NCBI GenBank assembly: GCA_900473415.1 | Contig: UCLR01000032.1 | Span: forward strand, 136,990 to 200,989 | Reading direction: 5' to 3' | Length of the DNA stretch: 64,000 nucleotides | Source of the DNA: Hyphomicrobiales bacterium | GTDB taxonomy: Bacteria; Pseudomonadota; Alphaproteobacteria; Rhizobiales; Beijerinckiaceae | In this document: positions 1-8,456 of the stretch, one piece after another | Position numbering within the stretch: the stretch's first letter is position 1 | Layout: each line of letters begins with the position of its first letter | Translations under genes and position numbers: made by a program | The notes under the pieces: generated by a model | Told to the model about the DNA's origin: nothing | Seen by the model: the letters and a program-made list of their open reading frames with translations, nothing else | The model's database searches: none

Positions 1-105
1 AGGGGCAGGGGTGAGGGCAGGCCCGAAAACGTTAGTTGCCGGCCCCAGCCGCTGCCGCCGTTAGCTTCGCGCCTCACTGGTCCAAGGGCCTACACCTCAC
101 CCCTG

Positions 106-128
106 CCCCTCTCCTTACAGGAGAGGGG
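106..128. repeat. CCCCTCTCC/GGAGAGGGG hairpin
   Basis: A 9-bp perfect stem (106-114 with 120-128) closes a TTACA loop. A related hairpin occurs at 729-752, so this is a dispersed intergenic palindrome rather than a unique terminator; no T-run follows. Confidence 0.6.
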
Positions 129-382
129 TTCCCCGCGGTTCACGCGCATACGTCTTCACCCGCCCGCGTCGCCGCGTTCGGCTGTGAATGAGGGGCAGCG
201 GAGCGCCGCGAGGCGCGGGTGATCTAAGCCGCTTCCATTGAGCCAGGATGCGGCGCGGAAGGATTGAGCCACCTTCCGCACGCCCCGTGGCGCTCCGCTC
301 ATCGGCGTTTTTAAGTCTCCGGGCCGCGCTTATTGGGTCGAAGCCATCCTTCGCCGCGAGCCCTTTCGACGCCAGTTCGGCA

Positions 383-402
383 GAGAGCGCTGACGCGCTC
401 TC
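383..402. repeat. short hairpin GAGAGCGC/GCGCTCTC
   Basis: An 8-bp perfect stem with a TGAC loop, 12 bases before the 414-459 palindrome. Function unknown. Confidence 0.5.
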
Positions 403-413
403 CTTTGTCTCGT

Positions 414-459
414 GCATCGGATGGCTCCGAAACGGGAATGTCCCTTTGCGGTCCGATGC
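414..459. repeat. palindrome family A, divergent copy
   Basis: GCATCGGA at the left end pairs with TCCGATGC at the right end, with an imperfect inner stem around CGAAACGGGAATG/TCCCTTTGCGG. The outer arms match the arms of the elements at 9339, 14701 and 35057, so it is read as a diverged member of that family. Confidence 0.5.
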
Positions 460-728
460 CGGCCTTGTCGCGTCTCTTCGGGCATGGGACGAAGGCGTGA
501 TGCCGCCGACCGTTCCAGCGAGCTCCTCGCACAGGGGCCGTAGTACCCCCAGGGCGGTGCCCCGAAGCCTCCCGGGAGTGGATCGTGACTCCACCCGCAG
601 GCGCCGCCCTCATCCCCACCAACGGCACACCTCCGGATGGCTGCCCCTCGGGGACGAGGTGGGTCGAAGATAGGCGGGCACGGAAGGGCGGGGATTAGTT
701 TCGCACCGCTCGTCCAGCAAGCGCGGCC

Positions 729-752
729 CCCCTCTCCCGGACGGGAGAGGGG
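729..752. repeat. CCCCTCTCCCG/CGGGAGAGGGG hairpin
   Basis: An 11-bp perfect stem (729-739 with 742-752) with a two-base GA turn. Same sequence type as the hairpin at 106-128. Confidence 0.6.
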
Positions 753-948
753 CAGGGGCGCGGGCATGCCCTACATGATAAGGGCCGCAGCGGCGTTTTG
801 CGTTCGGCGCATCTTCTGGGCCATCCTAGAGGCAGAATCATGCGTGACACATCAGCGGAGGGGTACCCTTTCAAAGCTGCCATCCGCAAATGGCCGCTTA
901 ATTTACGGAAGAAATTTTCTAGAAGAAATATAGATAAGGATTATAAAG

Positions 949-2322
949 ATGCATTTGTTCGTCCCGGAATCTCAAATAGATTTTGACGATGGCTTCTCTG
1001 AGAAGAACGATATTTTCGGTCGGAAAAATTTCGGAGAAATGCTAACGAGAATCGTATCAAATTCAAGCTCTCCCCTCACCATCGCCATTGAAGGTCAGTG
1101 GGGATCTGGAAAGACAACTTTCCTAAGATTGTGGGCCAGCGAACTTCGCAAAACTGGTTTCCCAGTCATTTTCTTTGATGCCTTCCAAGCTGATTTTCAC
1201 TCAGATGCGTTTCTTCCGCTTGTCGCCGAGATCGTCTCGCTAGCAAAATCGCACAGTAAAGCAAAATCATCTACAGAATTTACCAAGAAAGCGGTGAATG
1301 TCGGGAAAATTATCGCACGAAGCGCGATAAAGATCGGCGTCAAGGCAGCTACGGTCGGAGCCTTAAGCGATACGGATTTTGAAAGCGTGGCGTCTGACAT
1401 CGCATCTGGGGCGAGCGATGCGATTGATAAGCACGTTTCAGATATAATTCTTGGAAAAGAAAAAGAAGACGCTGCTAGAGAAGCTTTCTCGAAAGCCCTA
1501 GAAAATCTAGTTGACGATATCAACGATGAATCCGATCAAAAGAAGCCGCTGATTTTCATCATAGATGAACTTGACAGAGCAAGACCAGATTTCGCGCTTT
1601 CTATAATGGAAAAGATTAAGCACTTTTTCAATGTAAATAACGTTCATTTCGTATTTGGAGCAAATCTAGAACAACTATCGGCAACCATAAAGCACATGTA
1701 CGGGATTGAGACGGACGCAAAGATTTATCTTGAGAAATTCATACATTTCTCAATTCGCTTAACCGATGAGAACGATCAATTCAATCATAGGAATACAGAA
1801 ATATACGCTGATAGATTGCAGAAAACGATGGAGCTACCAAATCTAAAAGATGGAACCGCATCTTACGCTGTGAAGTTTATCGGAAAAATATCATCAAAAA
1901 AACGTATCAGCCTGAGATCGGTTGAACGGATAATGACGAACCTCGCTGTGGCAATAGCTTCAACACCTGAGGGATACATTTTTCCACCCGCGATCGCAGC
2001 AGGTATAGCTGTAATAAAATCAACAAACGGAAAATTATTTCAGTCGATAATAAGCAGTGAAGCCAACTATGATGAAATAATAGTCGAGCTTGGAATAGAT
2101 AAAGACTTCCAAGAATCCGACGGAGCAGATCTAAACTATGCTCGCGATGAGTGGAGGCGCTTCCTCGGCCCCATAAATGAAGAAGAAAAACGAAGATTTT
2201 CCAGCTTGTTTTTCAATTACTCGTTTTCGAAACGGGAAGACGTTGTCCGGCACATCGCTCAGCGGTTCGCACAGCCGACACTGGTGCGGGTGGGCAACGA
2301 AAGCACAAATCCCTCCGCTTGA
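949..2322 (+). CDS. KAP-family P-loop NTPase, probably horizontally acquired
   Basis: 457 aa. A Walker A motif GQWGSGKT lies at residues 49-56, Walker B LIFIIDEL at 201-208 followed by DRARP, a sensor-like [11 protein letters not shown] at about 233-243, and YLEKFIHF at about 260-267, the order seen in KAP-family NTPases. The stretch between Walker A and B, where many KAP proteins carry membrane helices, has only a weak hydrophobic patch (about 117-139), so membrane anchoring is doubtful. KAP NTPases are known mainly from mobile elements and some phage-exclusion or membrane-complex contexts; the role here is unknown. The gene is strongly A/T-rich with AAA/GAA/ATA codons unlike every neighbour, but the last 28 or so codons (from about 2240) turn GC-rich. 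The ATG at 949 follows GATAAGGA. No integrase or partner gene is visible. Confidence 0.85.
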   Translation: MHLFVPESQIDFDDGFSEKNDIFGRKNFGEMLTRIVSNSSSPLTIAIEGQWGSGKTTFLRLWASELRKTGFPVIFFDAFQADFHSDAFLPLVAEIVSLAKSHSKAKSSTEFTKKAVNVGKIIARSAIKIGVKAATVGALSDTDFESVASDIASGASDAIDKHVSDIILGKEKEDAAREAFSKALENLVDDINDESDQKKPLIFIIDELDRARPDFALSIMEKIKHFFNVNNVHFVFGANLEQLSATIKHMYGIETDAKIYLEKFIHFSIRLTDENDQFNHRNTEIYADRLQKTMELPNLKDGTASYAVKFIGKISSKKRISLRSVERIMTNLAVAIASTPEGYIFPPAIAAGIAVIKSTNGKLFQSIISSEANYDEIIVELGIDKDFQESDGADLNYARDEWRRFLGPINEEEKRRFSSLFFNYSFSKREDVVRHIAQRFAQPTLVRVGNESTNPSA

Positions 2323-2344
2323 CTCCCCCTCCCTCCAAGCCTAC

Positions 2345-2405
2345 CCCCATCCGCGGGACACGCCCCCCCAACGGGGCGCGCCCATCTGTAAGGATGGAGA
2401 CATCG
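2345..2405 (+). ncRNA. putative serC leader RNA
   Basis: The serC-serA operon of Alphaproteobacteria is known to carry a conserved serC leader motif. Here a strong hairpin CGCCCC (2361-2366)/GGGGCG (2373-2378) lies between two CCATC-type strands. CCATCC (2347-2352) can pair with GGATGG (2392-2397), enclosing the hairpin, or CCATC (2382-2386) can pair with GATGG (2393-2397). Both pairings touch GGAG (2396-2399), the likely ribosome site for the ATG at 2406, so the leader could gate serC translation. The structures are seen by eye; assignment to the Rfam family is an inference. Confidence 0.55.
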
Positions 2406-3584
2406 ATGGCGAATACCGCACCGAGCACGCGCCCGCGCGTGCCGAATTTCTCGTCCGGCCCCTGCGCCAAGCGCCCCGGCTGGAACCTCAAAGCCCTCTC
2501 AGACGCCCCGCTCGGCCGCTCGCACCGCGCCAAGATCGGCAAGGACAAGCTCAAGCTCGCGATCGACCTGACGCGGGAGGTGCTGCAGGTACCCTCTGAT
2601 TACCGCATCGGCATCGTGCCGGCCTCCGACACCGGCGCCGTCGAGATGGCGCTGTGGAGCCTGCTCGGCGCCCGCGGCGTCGACATGCTGAGCTGGGAGA
2701 GTTTTGGCGCCGGCTGGGTCACCGATGTCGTGAAGCAGCTCAAGCTGGCCGACGTCCGCACCTTCGACGCCCCCTATGGCGAGCTGCCGAACCTGAAGAA
2801 GGTCGACACCAAGAACCGCGACGTCGTCTTCACCTGGAACGGCACCACCTCCGGCGTGCGCGTGGCCGACGCCAGCTGGATCGCGGATGACCGCGAGGGG
2901 CTGACCATCTGCGACGCCACCTCCGCCGCCTTCGCCCAGCGCCTCGACTGGCAAAAGCTCGATGTCGTCACCTTCTCCTGGCAGAAGGTGCTCGGCGGCG
3001 AGGCCGCGCATGGCATGATCGTGCTCTCGCCCCGCGCGGTCGAGCGGCTCGTCACCTACAAGCCAGCCTGGCCGCTGCCGAAGATCTTCCGCATGACCTC
3101 GGGCGGCAAGCTGATCGAGGGCATCTTCTCGGGCGAGACGATCAACACCCCCTCCATGCTCGCGGTCGAGGACTATATCGACGCGCTGCAATGGGCGCAG
3201 AAGGTCGGCGGATTGGACGGGCTGGTGAAGCGCGCCGACGCCAATGCGCGCGCCATCGCCAAGTTCGTGCGCGAGAACGACTGGATCGACTTCCTCGCCG
3301 TGAAGCCGAAGACGCGCTCCAACACGAGCGTGTGCCTGAAGTTCACCGACCCGGCCGTGACGGCGCTTTCGGCCGAGGCTCAGGCGGCCTTCGCCAAGCA
3401 GGTGGCGGGCATCATCGAGAAGGCCGGCGCCGGCTACGACCTCGGCCACTACCGCGACGCCCCTCCCGGCCTGCGCATCTGGTGCGGCGCGACCGTCCAA
3501 GTGCGCGACGTCAAGGCGCTGCTGCCCTGGATCGAATACGCCTTCGCCGAGGCCAAGGCGGGGCTGGGGAAGAAGGCGGCGTAA
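2406..3584 (+). CDS. serC: phosphoserine aminotransferase
   Basis: 392 aa, the usual length of the alphaproteobacterial form. SerC converts 3-phosphohydroxypyruvate and glutamate to phosphoserine and 2-oxoglutarate, the second step of serine synthesis; it is a PLP enzyme of the cytoplasm. The N-terminal [13 protein letters not shown] block and [13 protein letters not shown], holding the PLP lysine at about K194, are typical. The ATG at 2406 is preferred because GGAG lies 6 bases upstream; an in-frame ATG at 2394 would bury that site inside the coding region. serA follows after a palindromic spacer, and a structured leader precedes the gene. Confidence 0.95.
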   Translation: MANTAPSTRPRVPNFSSGPCAKRPGWNLKALSDAPLGRSHRAKIGKDKLKLAIDLTREVLQVPSDYRIGIVPASDTGAVEMALWSLLGARGVDMLSWESFGAGWVTDVVKQLKLADVRTFDAPYGELPNLKKVDTKNRDVVFTWNGTTSGVRVADASWIADDREGLTICDATSAAFAQRLDWQKLDVVTFSWQKVLGGEAAHGMIVLSPRAVERLVTYKPAWPLPKIFRMTSGGKLIEGIFSGETINTPSMLAVEDYIDALQWAQKVGGLDGLVKRADANARAIAKFVRENDWIDFLAVKPKTRSNTSVCLKFTDPAVTALSAEAQAAFAKQVAGIIEKAGAGYDLGHYRDAPPGLRIWCGATVQVRDVKALLPWIEYAFAEAKAGLGKKAA

Positions 3585-3591
3585 GACGGCC

Positions 3592-3736
3592 GTCATTCCG
3601 GGGCGCGGGCTAAAGCCCGCGAGCCCGGAACCCAGAACCGATGCGCGGCCTCGCTGGCCGCGCCTGTTCCGCCATTTCCTGATTCACCTGCGCTTCTGGG
3701 TTCCGGGCTCCTCGCTGCGCTCGGCCCCGGAATGAC
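3592..3736. repeat. palindrome family B, long copy between serC and serA
   Basis: The spacer is one large imperfect palindrome. GTCATTCCGGGGC... at the left (3592-3637) is mirrored by TTCTGGGTTCCGGG...GGCCCCGGAATGAC at the right (3694-3736), with a GC-rich core. Its GTCAT...ATGAC ends are shared with the elements at 24739, 33596, 37504 and 40460. The transcript would fold into a long hairpin between serC and serA, which may affect mRNA stability or the ratio of the two products. Confidence 0.75.
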
Positions 3737-3751
3737 AGTGGAGCCCATCCC

Positions 3752-5341
3752 ATGACGAAACCCCGCGTCCTGATTTCCGACGCCCTCTCCCCCGCCGCCG
3801 TGCAGATCTTCAAGGATCGCGGCATCGACGTGACCTTCGATGCCTCGCTCGGCAAGGACAAGGACAAGCTCGCCGCCGTGATCGGCGAGTATGACGGCCT
3901 CGCCATCCGCTCGGCCAGCAAGGTCACCGCCAAGCTGCTCGAGCAGGCGACGAACCTGAAGGTGATCGGCCGCGCCGGCATCGGCGTCGACAATGTCGAG
4001 ATCCCGGCCGCCACGGCGCGGGGCGTGATCGTGATGAACACGCCCTTCGGCAACTCGATCACCACCGCCGAGCACGCCATCGCCATGATGTTCGCGCTCG
4101 CCCGCCAGATCCCTTCTGCAGATCTCTCTACCCAAGCGGGAAAATGGGAGAAGAACCGCTTCATGGGCGTCGAGATCACCGGCAAGGTGCTCGGCCTTGT
4201 CGGCTGCGGCAATATCGGCTCGATCGTCGCCGAGCGCGGCATCGGCCTGAAGATGCGTGTCATCGCCTTCGACCCCTATCTCTCGGCCGAGCGCGCCGTT
4301 CAGCTCGGCGTCGAGAAGGTCGAGCTGGAAGACCTGCTGAAGCGCGCCGACTTCATCACCCTCCACGTCCCGATGACCGAGAAGACCAAGAACATCCTCT
4401 CGGCCGAGAACCTCGCCAAGACCAAGAAGGGCGTGCGCATCATCAACTGCGCCCGCGGCGGTCTCGTCGACGAGGCGGCGCTCGCGGCGCTGATCAAGTC
4501 CGGCCATGTCGCCGGCGCGGCCTTCGACGTGTTCTCGCAGGAGCCGGCCGAGGCCAACCCGCTCTTCGGGCTGGAGAACGTGGTCTGCACGCCGCATCTC
4601 GGCGCGAGCACCAACGAGGCGCAGGAAAACGTCGCGCTGCAGGTCGCCGAGCAGATGAGCGACTACCTGCTCAAGGGCGCGATCACCAACGCGGTCAACT
4701 TCCCCTCGATCTCGGCCGAGGAAGCCCCGCGCATCAAGCCTTTCGTCGCACTCGCCGAGAAGCTCGGCTCCTTCCTCGGCCAGCTCACCGAGGCCAAGGT
4801 CAAGGGCATCCGCATCGAGTACGAGGGCGCGGTCGCGAGCCTCAACCTCAAGGCGATCTCGGCTGCCGCCATCACCGGCGTGCTGCGCCCCTTCCTGCCC
4901 GAGATCAACATGGTCAATTCGGCCATGATCGCGAAGGAGAAGGGCATCGTCGTCGAGGAGCTGACGCGGGACGTCGCCGGCAATCTCGAAAGCGTCATCC
5001 GCATCGTCGTCGAGGCCGAGGACATGCCGCGCCACGCTTCCGGCACGGTGTTCCAGGACGGCAAGCCGCGCATCGTCGAAATCCGCGACATCGCTGTTGA
5101 TGCCGAGTTCGCGCCGCATATGCTCTATGTCCGCAACGCAGACAAGCCGGGCTTCATCGGCGCCTTCGGCTCGCTGCTGGGCGCTGCCGGCGTGAATGTC
5201 GCGACCTTTTCGCTCGGCCGCGACAAGCCGGGCGGCGACGCGATCTGCTACGTCGCCATTGACGAGCCGATCTCTGACGAGCTACTGGCCCGCATCCACG
5301 AGATCCCGATGGTCAAGCGGGCTCGGCGTTTGAGGTTCTGA
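3752..5341 (+). CDS. serA: D-3-phosphoglycerate dehydrogenase
   Basis: 529 aa, the long form with substrate-binding, NAD-binding, intervening (ASB) and C-terminal ACT domains. It oxidises 3-phosphoglycerate to 3-phosphohydroxypyruvate with NAD, the first step of serine synthesis. The Rossmann loop GCGNIG is at 151-156; the catalytic residues of the D-2-hydroxyacid dehydrogenase family appear as R235 (NCARGG), E264 and H282 (PHLGAST). The ACT domain, about 455-529, is the usual site of serine feedback. It follows serC on the same strand after 167 bases of palindrome. Confidence 0.96.
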   Translation: MTKPRVLISDALSPAAVQIFKDRGIDVTFDASLGKDKDKLAAVIGEYDGLAIRSASKVTAKLLEQATNLKVIGRAGIGVDNVEIPAATARGVIVMNTPFGNSITTAEHAIAMMFALARQIPSADLSTQAGKWEKNRFMGVEITGKVLGLVGCGNIGSIVAERGIGLKMRVIAFDPYLSAERAVQLGVEKVELEDLLKRADFITLHVPMTEKTKNILSAENLAKTKKGVRIINCARGGLVDEAALAALIKSGHVAGAAFDVFSQEPAEANPLFGLENVVCTPHLGASTNEAQENVALQVAEQMSDYLLKGAITNAVNFPSISAEEAPRIKPFVALAEKLGSFLGQLTEAKVKGIRIEYEGAVASLNLKAISAAAITGVLRPFLPEINMVNSAMIAKEKGIVVEELTRDVAGNLESVIRIVVEAEDMPRHASGTVFQDGKPRIVEIRDIAVDAEFAPHMLYVRNADKPGFIGAFGSLLGAAGVNVATFSLGRDKPGGDAICYVAIDEPISDELLARIHEIPMVKRARRLRF

Positions 5342-5400
5342 CCCCGAAAATGCGTTTCAACACCCTGCGCGCCATCGTCGCCTCCCGCCCGGAGGCGCCG

Positions 5401-5604
5401 ATGGAGCCGATACGCTTCGAAGTCCGCCGCGACGAGGCGGCGGACCTCTGGTACGCGGTCGACACCGGCGACCTTGGCATCGTCACCGAAGCGAGCACGC
5501 TCGACGAGTTGCGCGAGCGGCTGCAGCAGGCCCTGCCCGAATGCTTCGGCATCGAAGGCTGCCCTGTCGAGCTCGCGCTCTGCTACGACACCGACGGCGC
5601 CTGA
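5401..5604 (+). CDS. DUF1902 family protein (HicB-like fold)
   Basis: 67 aa from the ATG at 5401, chosen because GGAGG (5391-5395) sits 5 bases upstream; an in-frame ATG at 5350 would add 17 unlike residues. The pattern FEVRRDEAADLWYAV...STLDELRERL is that of DUF1902, a small family related to HicB-type proteins. Some relatives are antitoxins, but no HicA-like toxin gene adjoins, so no toxin-antitoxin role is claimed. It follows serA by 59 bases and may share its transcript. Confidence 0.7.
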   Translation: MEPIRFEVRRDEAADLWYAVDTGDLGIVTEASTLDELRERLQQALPECFGIEGCPVELALCYDTDGA

Positions 5605-5786
5605 ACTCAGACCGTCACGACGATCGTCCCGAACGGATCATCCGTCGCCGGATCGCGCCTGTATCGCAATCGATGAACCGGCACAGGTGCTGCCAACACT
5701 AATGGTGGGTCCGGGTCCCCGGACGCGTTGCCGTAACGGCGCCGCAATCTCCCTTCCCTGTGGGGATATTCCCTTTGAGGACCGCC

Positions 5787-6788
5787 ATGCCTGCCCGCCT
5801 TCGCCTTGTCGCAGTCGCCCTCGGCTGCCTCGTCGCCCTGCCCGCTCTCGCGGATTGGGACAGGAGAAAGCTCGATGAGGGCATCGTCGCGATTGAGAAG
5901 GAGGCGGAGGGCCGGCTCGGCGTCGCGCTGCTCGACCTGAAGGACCGCAAGAGCTGGTCGCATCGCGGGGCCGAAACCTTCCCGATGCAGAGCGTCTTCA
6001 AGCTGCCGCTCGCGGTCGCCGTGCTCCAGCAGGTCGAGGCCGGGACATTCCGGCTCGACCAGCCGATCACCGTCACCCGCAAGGATTTCTCGCTCTTCCA
6101 CAGCCCGCTCGCCAAGGCGTTCAAGGGCGAGCGCAACGACTATCCCTTGAGCGAGCTGATCCGCCTCGCGGCCGGCGAGAGCGACAACACCGCCGCCGAC
6201 CTGATGATGCGCGAGATCGGCGGTCCGCAGGTGGTGACGAAAATGCTGCGCGACGGTGGCGTCACCGGCATCTCGATCGACCGCTACGAACGCCAGTTCC
6301 AGCCGGAGATCTACGGGCTGCCGGGCTTCGGCTGGGATGAGGTCGTCGACGAGCCGCGCTTCCGGGCGCAGCTTCGGGCCCTGAAGCCGCGCTACCGCCT
6401 CGCCTCCCTTGCCAACGCGCTGGCCGACCCGCGCGACGCCTCGACGCCCGAGGCGAGCGCGCAGTTCCTGGAAGCGCTCGCCCGCGGCAGCTGGCTGCGG
6501 GAGCCCGCGCACAATGCCTTCCTGATGAAGGTCATCACCGAGACGAAGGTCGGCGGCGCGCGCATCAAGGCGGGACTGCCGGCTGGCTCTCAGCTTGCGC
6601 ACCGCACCGGCGCCGGGCTGACCACGGACGGGGTCAACCACGCGACCAACGACATCGGCATCGCCACCCTGCCGGACGGCCGGCGCTTCGTCATCGTGAC
6701 CTATCTCGCCGGTTCGCGCGCCGAGGCGGCGGAGCGGGAAGCGGCGCTGGCGGCCGTGGCGCGGCTCGCGGTCTCGGCCCTGCGCTGA
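5787..6788 (+). CDS. class A beta-lactamase, exported
   Basis: 333 aa. A signal peptide (residues 1-22, ending ALA) would export it to the periplasm, where class A enzymes hydrolyse beta-lactams through an acyl-serine. Motifs are in order: SVFK at 69-72 (nucleophile serine and lysine), SDN at 132-134, and RTG at 273-275 in place of the usual KTG. The omega-loop glutamate is not certain; E169 in RYERQ or E174 in FQPEIYG are candidates, resembling the divergent A2 subgroup. The ATG at 5787 has GAGG 6 bases upstream and gives a clean signal peptide, unlike the in-frame ATG at 5760. No LysR/AmpR-type regulator adjoins. Spectrum cannot be told from sequence. Confidence 0.88.
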   Translation: MPARLRLVAVALGCLVALPALADWDRRKLDEGIVAIEKEAEGRLGVALLDLKDRKSWSHRGAETFPMQSVFKLPLAVAVLQQVEAGTFRLDQPITVTRKDFSLFHSPLAKAFKGERNDYPLSELIRLAAGESDNTAADLMMREIGGPQVVTKMLRDGGVTGISIDRYERQFQPEIYGLPGFGWDEVVDEPRFRAQLRALKPRYRLASLANALADPRDASTPEASAQFLEALARGSWLREPAHNAFLMKVITETKVGGARIKAGLPAGSQLAHRTGAGLTTDGVNHATNDIGIATLPDGRRFVIVTYLAGSRAEAAEREAALAAVARLAVSALR

Positions 6789-6864
6789 AGGCGCGGCCCG
6801 GTCGCCTTCCCCTGATCGACGCGGGTACTGTCGGACGCAAGGTGTCGATCGATCTCCTTGTTTC

Positions 6865-6886
6865 AGCATCGGATGGGTCCGATGCT
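6865..6886. repeat. short family A palindrome
   Basis: AGCATCGGA (6865-6873) and TCCGATGCT (6878-6886) form a 9-bp stem with a 4-base loop. It sits between two convergent genes and matches the outer arms of family A. It may act as a bidirectional 3'-end hairpin, though no clear T-run follows. Confidence 0.55.
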
Positions 6887-6920
6887 CCAGCCGGCTGTTG
6901 AAGAAGTCGCTCCGCACGGG

Positions 6921-7154
6921 TCAGTGACGGCAGCACCCGCCGCCGACGCCCTGGCGTTCAAGCTGGATCGGTGGACACGGCACCGAGCCGTAGGAGCAGA
7001 AGACGCAACAGTCGCCCGGCTTCGGGCGCAGGAGGGTATGGCAGTCTTCGCATTCGTAGAAGAACTGGCAGGCGTCAGTCGGCATGTCCTCGACCTTGCG
7101 ATGCGCACAGTGCGGACATGTGATCTCGGAGCGAAGCTCGGGCTGCACGGTCAT
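6921..7154 (-). CDS. GDCCVxC-domain cysteine-rich small protein
   Basis: 77 aa with eleven cysteines: C13/C16 (CPHC), C29, C35/C38 (CEDC), C49/C50/C53 in GDCCVFC, C60, and C74/C75 at the tail (GGGCCRH). The block PTDACQFFYECEDC...PKPGDCCVFCSYGSVPCPP defines the GDCCVxC family, some members of which are annotated as selenoproteins; here all positions are ordinary Cys codons. The arrangement suggests metal or redox binding, but the function is unknown. The start at 7154 is the ATG just before the conserved part. Confidence 0.8.
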   Translation of the reverse strand: MTVQPELRSEITCPHCAHRKVEDMPTDACQFFYECEDCHTLLRPKPGDCCVFCSYGSVPCPPIQLERQGVGGGCCRH

Positions 7155-7419
7155 GGAGCCATCACCACCAGTTTGGACATCCTCGATGCGCTTGCGGATG
7201 CGCAGGGCACCACGTAGCCGGGGGGCCGAATGATGCCCCGGTCGATGACCGAGCGCCAGCCGCGCCGACCCATCATCGGCATTCCCGCGCCGCTCGATCC
7301 TGAGCGCCTCCCGTCTGGCACGAGCGGTCATGCCCTGACTGCCGACGCCTGCGGCTCGGGCGGCGGGCACTTGCTTGATCTCAGCCGCCTTGGCCCGATC
7401 AGACCGACGCGTGCAGACC
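7155..7419. other. spacer with no supported gene
   Basis: 265 bases between the GDCCVxC gene and the DMT transporter, both on the minus strand. The frame of the GDCCVxC gene stays open upstream through this stretch, but the predicted residues are arginine-rich and match nothing known. No promoter or hairpin stands out. Confidence 0.4.
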
Positions 7420-8358
7420 CTAGCGTCCCAGCCGCTCGGCGATGAGGATGCCGCCGAGCACCAGCACCAGCGCGACGGCATGGAAGAGGCCGAAGGGCTC
7501 GCCGAGGATCAGCACGGCGAGGATCGGCGCGAAGACCGGCACGAGGTTGACGAAGACGCCGGCCCGTCCCGGCCCGATGAGTTCGATCGCCCGCATGAAC
7601 GACAGCTGCGACAGGATCGAGGGGCCGATCACGGTGAAGGCGAGAATGGCCCAGCCCGCAGGCGTCGGCATGTGGAAATGGCCGAGCGCGATTTCCGTGG
7701 CTAGCATGGGCAGCGAGAACAGGCAGGCAAAGCCGGCCGCCACCGTGAAGAAGACGAGCTGCGGCATCGGCGGTCGGTTGCGGACTGCGACGGTGAAGCC
7801 CGCATAGAAGAAGCAGGCGAGGATCATCAGCAGATCGCCGGGGGCGAAACGAAAGTTGGCGAGGACCTGGAAGTCGCCGCGGCTCGCGGTCACGGCGACG
7901 CCGAGCAGGGTGACCAGCACGCCGAGCGCCTGCATGGCGCCGATCGGGATGCGATAGGCGATGAAGGCGCCGAGCAGCACGAAGATCGGGATCGAGCCCT
8001 GCAGGATGCCGATATTGATCGCCGAGGTCGAATAGGCCGCGACATACATCAGCGTGTTGAAGGCGGTGAAGCCGGCGATGCCGAGCAGCGCGATATGAAG
8101 CCAGTGCGCCTTGATCTGGGGCATCTGCTCCGCGATCTGCCGCCGGAGCAGGACAGGCATGATCAGGCAGACGCCCATCCAGCGGAAGGCGGTCAGCGCC
8201 ATCGGCGTGATGTTGTCGACCGCGAGCCGGCTGGCCACGGAATTGCCCGCCCAGATCAGGGTCGTCGCGATCATCAGCAGATAAGCGTTGTTCCAAGCCC
8301 GCTGCGGCCAGCTCAGCGTCGTAGTCCGGTCGGGGTGCACGATCTCGCCCTGTCGCAT
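7420..8358 (-). CDS. EamA-type (DMT) membrane transporter
   Basis: 312 aa with about ten hydrophobic segments arranged as two EamA repeats, the drug/metabolite transporter fold in the inner membrane. Typical stretches are LIWAGNSVASRLAV in repeat 1 and FVNLVPVFAPILAVLILGEP near the end. Members export amino acids, nucleosides or drugs; the substrate cannot be deduced. The ATG at 8358 is chosen over one at 8415 to leave a promoter region against the divergent amidotransferase, which starts 98 bases away. The shared gap suggests co-regulation with that gene. Confidence 0.85.
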   Translation of the reverse strand: MRQGEIVHPDRTTTLSWPQRAWNNAYLLMIATTLIWAGNSVASRLAVDNITPMALTAFRWMGVCLIMPVLLRRQIAEQMPQIKAHWLHIALLGIAGFTAFNTLMYVAAYSTSAINIGILQGSIPIFVLLGAFIAYRIPIGAMQALGVLVTLLGVAVTASRGDFQVLANFRFAPGDLLMILACFFYAGFTVAVRNRPPMPQLVFFTVAAGFACLFSLPMLATEIALGHFHMPTPAGWAILAFTVIGPSILSQLSFMRAIELIGPGRAGVFVNLVPVFAPILAVLILGEPFGLFHAVALVLVLGGILIAERLGR

Positions 8359-8456
8359 GGGAGGGCTTCTGCAATAGCCTTGCGCCCTGCCGGTCTCATA
8401 TGAGATTGCGCGCACACCCGCCCATCGCCCGACGCATCCCGAATGGAGCCCGCCTG

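Larger units (their letters stand above)
1..880. other. gene-free island of palindromic repeats
   Basis: No reading frame here resembles a known protein; frames open on both strands are low-complexity and overlap palindromes. What can be seen is a set of inverted repeats: a 15-base inverted pair at 1-15 and 96-110, hairpins at 106-128, 383-402 and 729-752, and a longer palindrome at 414-459. The stretch lies directly upstream of the A/T-rich KAP gene and ends roughly where base composition changes (about 885). A small structured RNA on either strand cannot be excluded, but no Rfam family was recognised. Confidence 0.55.

Noticed and set aside
115-767. Several overlapping open frames on both strands in the repeat island
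   Set aside because: They run through palindromes, are Arg/Ser/Pro-rich and match no protein; frames of this kind are often mis-annotated as genes.
3593-5119. Long open frame on the minus strand opposite serA (508 codons)
   Set aside because: Antisense shadow of a GC-rich gene; the residues are Asp/Arg/Leu-rich low complexity and serA is certain on the other strand.
5350-5604. DUF1902 protein as half of a HicAB toxin-antitoxin pair
   Set aside because: No HicA-like frame lies on either side; only the antitoxin-like fold is present.
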